DNA of 10,109 nt. Origin: Oscillospiraceae bacterium (lineage in GTDB: Bacteria > Bacillota > Clostridia > Oscillospirales > Ruminococcaceae). Below, piece after piece: positions 5,479 to 10,109 of the stretch. Below the pieces are notes generated by a model. It searched no databases, was not told the origin of the DNA, and worked only from the letters and a program-made list of their open reading frames with translations. The position numbers and the translations under genes were made by a program. Within the stretch, counting starts at the first letter, position 1, and every line of letters begins with the position of its first letter. Location of the stretch: positions 1 through 10,109 of the forward strand of contig CAAEOA010000305.1 in assembly GCA_900757485.1 (NCBI GenBank). The letters are read 5' to 3'.

Positions 5479-6768
5479 ATGAATATCAGAAAAATTAAAG
5501 CGGACGGAGTCAGCGAAAAGGAACTGCTTGCCGCATTAAAGGCGCGCAGTACGGCTGTGGATAAGCAGGTGACCGAGGTGGTCACACAAATTATAGAGGA
5601 CGTAAAAGCAAGCGGAGACCGGGCTGTTCGTGCATATACCGAAAAATTTGACGGCAAGCTACCTCCTTACATAGAAGTGCCCAGAGAGGAAATCAATGAT
5701 GCGCTGACCAATGCAGACAGCGAGTTTGTTGACGCACTGCTCAACGCAATGGAGAATATTTCCGACTTTCATAACCGCCAGAAACAGCAAGGCTTTGTCA
5801 ACACGATGCCAAACGGCGTGATGGTCGGTCAGCGGGTTCGTGGATTATCACGAGTCGGATTATACGTCCCGGGCGGCACGGCGGCATATCCGTCCTCAGT
5901 GCTGATGAATGCAGTGCCCGCGAAAATCGCAGGAGTGAAAGAAATTATCATGGTGACGCCGCCGACCAAGGACGGAAAAGCCAACCCGGATATTTTGGTT
6001 GCGGCGGCAATCTGCGGTGTGGACAGAGTGTTCTTGTTGGGCGGCGCGCAGGCGATTGCTGCACTTGCTTACGGCACCGAAACCATTCCGAAAGTCGATA
6101 AAATCGTCGGGCCCGGTAACATCTTTGTGGCGACGGCGAAGAAGTTGTTGTTCGGCACGGTGGATATTGATATGATAGCCGGTCCGAGTGAAATTCTGGT
6201 GCTTGCCGATCATACCGCCAATCCTGCCTATGTGGCGGCGGATTTGATGTCGCAGGCGGAGCACGACAAGCTGGCTTCGGCTATTCTGGTGACAACCGAC
6301 GAGCAGCTTGCCGAGACGGTTGTCGGAGAATTGGAGCGTCAGTGTCAAACATTGTCCAGAAGCGCAATTATCAGAGAAGCATTGGAAAATTACGGTGCCA
6401 TCATCGTTTGTGACAGCGTTGACAATGCCGTTGCGCTTGCGAATGAAATTGCGCCCGAGCATCTTGAGGTGTGCATGGAAAATCCGCTGGAATATCTGGG
6501 CAGGTTGGATAATGCCGGTTCGGTATTCCTGGGACAATACGCTCCCGAGCCGCTCGGTGATTATTACGCAGGACCTAACCACGTACTGCCTACCAGCGGA
6601 ACGGCAAGATTTTTCTCTCCGCTATCGGTGGACTCCTTTGTGAAAAAGATGGGGTATATGTATTATACGAAGGATGCGCTCTCTGCGGCAAAAGAGGACA
6701 TTGTGACGATTGCCGAGCGGGAACAGCTGACAGCCCATGCGAATTCCATTAAAATACGGTTTGAATAA
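5479..6768 (+). CDS. hisD: Histidinol dehydrogenase
   Basis: A zinc enzyme that oxidises L-histidinol twice with NAD to L-histidine, the last step of the pathway. From ATG 5479 it has 429 residues, close to the usual 427-434. Signatures in order are VGLYVPGGTAAYPSS (126-140), GGAQAIAALAYGTETIP (188-204), DKIVGPGN (207-214) and DMIAGPSEILVLAD (231-244). SQAEHD (258-263) supplies zinc ligands Gln259 and His262. APEHLE (325-330) holds the catalytic Glu-His pair. DYYAGPNHVLPTSG (361-374) supplies Asp361 and the substrate-contacting His368. His420 in LTAHANS completes the zinc site. All key residues are present, so it should be active. The frame stays open upstream to TTG 5413, but those residues do not look like the family. 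Gap to hisC is 23 bases. Confidence 0.95.
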   Translation: MNIRKIKADGVSEKELLAALKARSTAVDKQVTEVVTQIIEDVKASGDRAVRAYTEKFDGKLPPYIEVPREEINDALTNADSEFVDALLNAMENISDFHNRQKQQGFVNTMPNGVMVGQRVRGLSRVGLYVPGGTAAYPSSVLMNAVPAKIAGVKEIIMVTPPTKDGKANPDILVAAAICGVDRVFLLGGAQAIAALAYGTETIPKVDKIVGPGNIFVATAKKLLFGTVDIDMIAGPSEILVLADHTANPAYVAADLMSQAEHDKLASAILVTTDEQLAETVVGELERQCQTLSRSAIIREALENYGAIIVCDSVDNAVALANEIAPEHLEVCMENPLEYLGRLDNAGSVFLGQYAPEPLGDYYAGPNHVLPTSGTARFFSPLSVDSFVKKMGYMYYTKDALSAAKEDIVTIAEREQLTAHANSIKIRFE

Positions 6769-6791
6769 ACTTCCGGAGAGGAATTATCTTT

Positions 6792-7853
6792 ATGGCATAT
6801 CAATTAAACGAAAAACTGAAAAACATGGTTCCTTATGAGCCCATCAGCGGTAATTACGCCATCCGTTTAGATGCAAACGAATCTTTCCTGCCGCTTGACC
6901 GGGAAATTCAAGCGGAATTGGCGAAAAAACTGACCGAAATTCCGTTTAACCGGTATCCTGATCCGCTTGCGGAGGAGGTATGCCGTCAGTTTGCGGATTA
7001 TTACGGCATCAGTGCAGACTATGTCACGGCGGGAAACGGCTCGGATGAATTAATCAGCGTGATCGTCGGAACTTTTTTATCAAAAGGGGACAAGCTGCTC
7101 ACGGTGATGCCTGACTTTTCTATGTATGGGTTTTATGCTGATTTGGCAGGGGTGATGGTGATCACACAGGAAAAAAACGAGGATTTGAATATTGACGTGG
7201 ATGCGCTTATCAAGACAGTCAAGCGGGAAAAGGCGGATTGCATTATGTTTTCCAATCCCTGCAATCCGACCGGGCAGGGACTTTCCCGGGAGGAAGTACG
7301 CCGGCTGGTTACTTCGGTGGATTGCTTGGTGGTGCTTGACGAGGCATATATGGACTTTTACACCGAAAGCCTAATGGGAGAAGCCGAACAGTACGATAAT
7401 TTGATCATTCTTCGCACCTGTTCCAAGGCGTTGGGATTGGCTGCGGTGCGGTTAGGCTTCGCAGTGGCAAACCAAACGCTGACAGCGGTGATCCGCGCAG
7501 CGAAATCCCCTTACAATGTCAATTCGATCACGCAGGTATACGGCAGTGTGGTGCTTTCCCATAAAGACAAGGAACAGGAGGCGCTGCAGGAGATTTTGGC
7601 ATCCCGGGAAGAATTATATGCGGCGCTGGTTTCTTTGCAGGAAAAATATCGGTGTTTTGATCGGATTTATCCGACGGTAACAAACTTTGTACTGGTTGAA
7701 ACGAGTCATGCAAAAGAATGGTTTGACGCGCTGAAAGAGCGCTCGATCGTTGTCCGGCTGATGGGCAACAGATTGCGGATTACGGCAGGCTCTTCCGATG
7801 AGAACAAAGCAGTGCTTGATGCATTGGCGGAACTAGTCCAAACCTCAAAATAA
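6792..7853 (+). CDS. hisC: Histidinol-phosphate aminotransferase
   Basis: A 353-residue class I/II PLP-dependent aminotransferase that converts imidazole-acetol phosphate and glutamate to histidinol phosphate and 2-oxoglutarate. The N-terminal RLDANESFLPL (25-35) is characteristic of HisC. NRYPDP (53-58), AGNGSDELI (80-88), SNPCNPTGQ (154-162) and DEAYMDF (183-189) are family landmarks. RTCSKALGLAAVRLGF (208-223) contains the PLP lysine, Lys212. NRLRITAG (326-333) holds the substrate carboxylate/phosphate arginine. GGAGAGG at about 6775-6781 is its ribosome binding site. It sits between hisD and hisB, where its product feeds (through a phosphatase) HisD. HisC and aromatic aminotransferases are similar, but the operon settles the assignment. 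Confidence 0.94.
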   Translation: MAYQLNEKLKNMVPYEPISGNYAIRLDANESFLPLDREIQAELAKKLTEIPFNRYPDPLAEEVCRQFADYYGISADYVTAGNGSDELISVIVGTFLSKGDKLLTVMPDFSMYGFYADLAGVMVITQEKNEDLNIDVDALIKTVKREKADCIMFSNPCNPTGQGLSREEVRRLVTSVDCLVVLDEAYMDFYTESLMGEAEQYDNLIILRTCSKALGLAAVRLGFAVANQTLTAVIRAAKSPYNVNSITQVYGSVVLSHKDKEQEALQEILASREELYAALVSLQEKYRCFDRIYPTVTNFVLVETSHAKEWFDALKERSIVVRLMGNRLRITAGSSDENKAVLDALAELVQTSK

Positions 7854-7871
7854 ACAGGGAAGGTGATTTAC

Positions 7872-8453
7872 ATGCGGATTGGAACGGTAAAGAGAGATAC
7901 CAAAGAAACACAAATTACCATATCTATTGATCTGGACGGCGGCGGCACAAACCGCATCCGTACCGGAATAGGCTTTTTTGATCATATGCTGACGGCACTG
8001 GCGGTACATAGCGGCATTGATATGGATATTGAGGTGGAGGGCGATTTGCAGGTGGATTGCCACCATACGATAGAGGATACCGGCATTGCGCTGGGGACTG
8101 CTTTCGCCAAGGCGCTGGGTGATAAAGCGGGCATCTGCCGTTACGGAAGCATGTTTATTCCGATGGACGAGTCATTGGCTTTGGTGAGCATTGACATCAG
8201 CGGCAGACCGTATTTAGTGTTTGACTGCTCCTTTGTGTCCGATAAAATGGGTGAAATGGATACCCAGATGGTGGAGGAATTTTTCCGTGCCTTTGCCTTT
8301 CATGCAGGGATTACGCTTCACGCAAAGCTAATGTACGGCAGCAATGATCATCATAAGACGGAGGCGCTTTTCAAGGCCTTGGCGCATAGCTTAAAACAAG
8401 CGGTGACACCTACCAAAAGCGAGATACCGCTGTCAACCAAAGGGGTTTTATAA
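7872..8453 (+). CDS. hisB: Imidazoleglycerol-phosphate dehydratase (monofunctional)
   Basis: A 193-residue enzyme that removes water from imidazole glycerol phosphate to give imidazole-acetol phosphate. GFFDHML (34-40), DCHHTIEDTGI (62-72) and NDHHKTEALFKALA (158-171) carry the histidine and acidic ligands of the two-metal active site, and STKGVL (188-193) is the usual family C-terminus. It has no histidinol-phosphatase domain, unlike the bifunctional HisB of enterobacteria, so the phosphatase must be coded elsewhere. ATG 7872 is chosen because GGAAGGTG (about 7858-7865) is its ribosome binding site; the in-frame GTG at 7863 lies inside that site. The stop codon directly abuts the hisH start. 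Confidence 0.95.
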   Translation: MRIGTVKRDTKETQITISIDLDGGGTNRIRTGIGFFDHMLTALAVHSGIDMDIEVEGDLQVDCHHTIEDTGIALGTAFAKALGDKAGICRYGSMFIPMDESLALVSIDISGRPYLVFDCSFVSDKMGEMDTQMVEEFFRAFAFHAGITLHAKLMYGSNDHHKTEALFKALAHSLKQAVTPTKSEIPLSTKGVL

Positions 8454-9065
8454 ATGATTGCTGTTGTAGATTACGGAGCAGGAAATCTGTTCAGCGTGCT
8501 CAATGCGCTGGAATATTTAAAGATACCGGCGAAACTGACTGCCGAGAAAACGGAGCTGCAGCAGGCAGATGCCATTATTCTTCCGGGAGTCGGTGCATTT
8601 CCTGATGCCATGCGGATGCTCAATGCAACCGGATTGACCGAATTGCTGCGGGAGGAGGCACAGAAAAAGCCGTTTCTGGGCATCTGCTTGGGTATGCAGA
8701 TGTTGTTTGAAACAAGCTGTGAGTTTGAAATTACGGCAGGACTGGGCTTGATTCCCGGGGAAATCGTAAAGATACCCGACACCGGACTGAAAATTCCGCA
8801 TATGGGCTGGAACCAACTGGAATTCAACCGAAAATGTCCGTTGCTTGACGGTGTAGCGGAAAATGACAGCGTTTATTTTGTTCATTCCTATATGGCGCAA
8901 ACGGCGCAGGAAAATGTCAGCGCATATTGTGATTATGGGGTAAAGGTGCCGGCGCTTGTGTGGAAAAATCAGATATACGGCGCCCAGTTTCACCCGGAAA
9001 AGAGCGGCAAAATCGGCTTGCAGATGCTCCGAAACTTTGCGGCAATGGCGCAAAAGGCAAAATAA
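8454..9065 (+). CDS. hisH: Imidazole glycerol phosphate synthase, glutamine amidotransferase subunit
   Basis: A 203-residue class I glutamine amidotransferase. It hydrolyses glutamine and channels ammonia to HisF for closure of the imidazole ring. VDYGAGNLFSV (5-15) is the HisH N-terminus and PGVGAFPDAM (44-53) the oxyanion-side segment. LGICLGMQMLFE (75-86) contains the nucleophile Cys78. HMGWNQLEF (116-124) and YFVHSYMA (141-148) are typical core motifs. YGAQFHPEKSG (175-185) contains the rest of the triad, His180 and Glu182. The ATG follows the hisB stop with no gap, and AAAGGGG (8439-8445) inside the hisB end is the ribosome binding site, so translation of the two is coupled. Confidence 0.95.
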   Translation: MIAVVDYGAGNLFSVLNALEYLKIPAKLTAEKTELQQADAIILPGVGAFPDAMRMLNATGLTELLREEAQKKPFLGICLGMQMLFETSCEFEITAGLGLIPGEIVKIPDTGLKIPHMGWNQLEFNRKCPLLDGVAENDSVYFVHSYMAQTAQENVSAYCDYGVKVPALVWKNQIYGAQFHPEKSGKIGLQMLRNFAAMAQKAK

Positions 9066-9092
9066 CGGTGAAAACAGAAAGGAACAAGGCGG

Positions 9093-9821
9093 ATGAAGCT
9101 TGAGATATTACCGGCGATTGACATCAAGGACGGAAATTGTGTTCGATTGCTGAAAGGTGATTTTGCAACTGCGGAAAAGGTTGCTGAGGATCCGGTTTTG
9201 ACTGCGCAGGGATTTGAAAAAAGTGGTGCAACGCTGCTTCATATGGTGGATTTAGACGGCGCAAAGGATGCCGTTCCCCGCAATCGAGAGGTGTTTCTGC
9301 GGGTAGCACGGAGCACTTCGCTCAAAATTGAAGTGGGCGGGGGTATTCGCAACATGGATACGGTGGACTACTACCTGTCAAACGGAATCGAGCGGGTGAT
9401 ACTGGGTTCGGCGGCGATTAAGAATCCGAAATTTGTGAAAGAGGCAGTTCAAAAATACGGCGATCGGATCGTGGTCGGAATTGATGCCAAAAACGGAAAA
9501 GTCGCGGCAGAGGGCTGGATGGATGACAGCGAGGTAGATTATCTGAAGCTTGCAAAGCAGATGGAGCAAATCGGCGTCCGATATATCGTGTTTACCGATA
9601 TTTCCAAGGACGGTACTTTGTCAGGACCAAACCTCAATCAGCTTGACGCAATAAACAAGGCGGTGTCCTGCAACATTATTGCAAGCGGAGGAATTTGCGA
9701 TATCGGGGATATTCAGGCACTCAAAGAGCTTGGAGTTTACGGAGCCATTTGCGGAAAGTCGCTTTATAAGGGTACATTGGAATTGAAGGATGCATTGGCA
9801 ATCGGAATGCAGACGGAATGA
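9093..9821 (+). CDS. hisA: ProFAR isomerase (phosphoribosylformimino-AICAR-phosphate isomerase)
   Basis: A 242-residue (beta-alpha)8 barrel that isomerises ProFAR to PRFAR, the substrate of HisF-HisH. LPAIDIKDGNCVRLLKGDF (6-24) is the N-terminal signature with catalytic Asp10. IEVGGGIRNMDTV (79-91) and VILGSAAI (102-109) form phosphate-site loops. VGIDAKNGKVAAEGW (128-142) places the second catalytic Asp at 131. DISKDGTLSGPN (169-180) and IIASGGICDIGDI (195-207) form the second half-barrel phosphate site. TrpF-like bifunctional PriA is unlikely outside actinobacteria. It follows hisH after 27 bases, with AAGG-type purine runs upstream of the ATG as ribosome binding site. Confidence 0.95.
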   Translation: MKLEILPAIDIKDGNCVRLLKGDFATAEKVAEDPVLTAQGFEKSGATLLHMVDLDGAKDAVPRNREVFLRVARSTSLKIEVGGGIRNMDTVDYYLSNGIERVILGSAAIKNPKFVKEAVQKYGDRIVVGIDAKNGKVAAEGWMDDSEVDYLKLAKQMEQIGVRYIVFTDISKDGTLSGPNLNQLDAINKAVSCNIIASGGICDIGDIQALKELGVYGAICGKSLYKGTLELKDALAIGMQTE

Positions 9822-9851
9822 CCAGAACGCCGAGAAAGGAATCAGATAATC

Positions 9852-10109
9852 ATGCTTGCAAAACGTATTATTCCTTGTCTGGATGTACGGGACGGACGGG
9901 TAGTCAAGGGGATCAATTTTGTCGGGATCAAAGATGTGGGCGATCCGGTGGAATGTGCCGCGATGTACGATGAACAGGGTGCTGACGAAATCGTGTTCTT
10001 GGATATTACGGCAACTCATGAGGGACGCGGCACCATTGTTGACGTAGTGCGGAAGACGGCAAAAAAGGTGTTTGTGCCGTTGACGGTCGGGGGCGGCATC
10101 CGAACCATA
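9852..10109 (+). CDS. hisF: Imidazole glycerol phosphate synthase, cyclase subunit (3' end outside window)
   Basis: The first 86 codons are present and the frame is open at the window edge; the full protein is usually about 250 residues. MLAKRIIPCLDVRDGRVVKG (1-20) is the HisF N-terminus, with Cys9 and catalytic Asp11. DEIVFLDITATHEGR (45-59) and PLTVGGGIRT (76-85) distinguish it from the related HisA barrel. HisF joins the ammonia from HisH to PRFAR, giving imidazole glycerol phosphate and AICAR. AAAGGA (9835-9840) lies 11 bases before the ATG. The gap to hisA is 30 bases. Confidence 0.95.
   Translation, partial: MLAKRIIPCLDVRDGRVVKGINFVGIKDVGDPVECAAMYDEQGADEIVFLDITATHEGRGTIVDVVRKTAKKVFVPLTVGGGIRTI

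Noticed and set aside
5896..6582. 228-residue minus-strand frame inside hisD
   Set aside because: It is a shadow of the hisD coding frame, rich in Arg/His/Asn as expected for antisense reading, with no family match.
7863..7871. GTG start for hisB
   Set aside because: The GTG lies within the GGAAGGTG ribosome binding site that serves ATG 7872.
1..10109. Mobile elements, CRISPR arrays, tRNA or rRNA genes, phage or defence systems
   Set aside because: Reading both strands showed no repeat arrays, transposase or integrase motifs, or RNA gene signatures; the window is continuous iron-transport, PRPP and histidine genes.

Overview
The window is a stretch of chromosome from a low-to-mid GC Gram-positive bacterium, most likely an anaerobic clostridial Bacillota. 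This is inferred from four things: HisZ paired with a short HisG, a small Cys-rich protein directly behind FeoB, strong GGAGG-type ribosome binding sites, and three near-consensus sigma-A promoters with 17-bp spacers. Every convincing gene is on the + strand and the coding density is high. Species cannot be assigned from what is visible.

Layout: positions 1-387 hold the C-terminal end of FeoB, the ferrous iron transporter, followed at 432-596 by a 54-residue membrane protein with a cysteine cluster (FeoB-associated type). Positions 597-713 hold no gene or clear terminator. A strong promoter (714-742) then drives a divergent ribose-phosphate pyrophosphokinase (784-1908), which ends at a perfect 12-bp hairpin terminator (1913-1939). 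A second promoter (2042-2070) opens the histidine biosynthesis cluster: hisZ, hisG, an FAD-dependent oxidoreductase of unknown role, hisD, hisC, hisB, hisH, hisA and hisF (cut by the window edge). The likely remaining genes, hisI/hisE and a histidinol-phosphate phosphatase, are not in the window.

How the genes work together: the pyrophosphokinase makes PRPP. HisG, activated by HisZ, joins PRPP to ATP. HisA and the HisF-HisH amidotransferase carry the intermediate to imidazole glycerol phosphate. HisB dehydrates it, HisC transaminates it and HisD oxidises histidinol to histidine.

Most of the window is ordinary biosynthetic housekeeping, and I do not see a new defence or mobile system. The least explained part is the hisG-hisD interval. 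It contains a third promoter whose -35 box overlaps the hisG stop region, a 12-bp hairpin right at the predicted 5' end of that transcript, a possible 17-codon upstream ORF whose stop overlaps the next ribosome binding site, and the unassigned FAD oxidoreductase. A short inverted repeat at the predicted start point of the hisZ promoter has the geometry of a TrpR-superfamily operator and is the best candidate for histidine regulation, because the leader is too short for a T-box.
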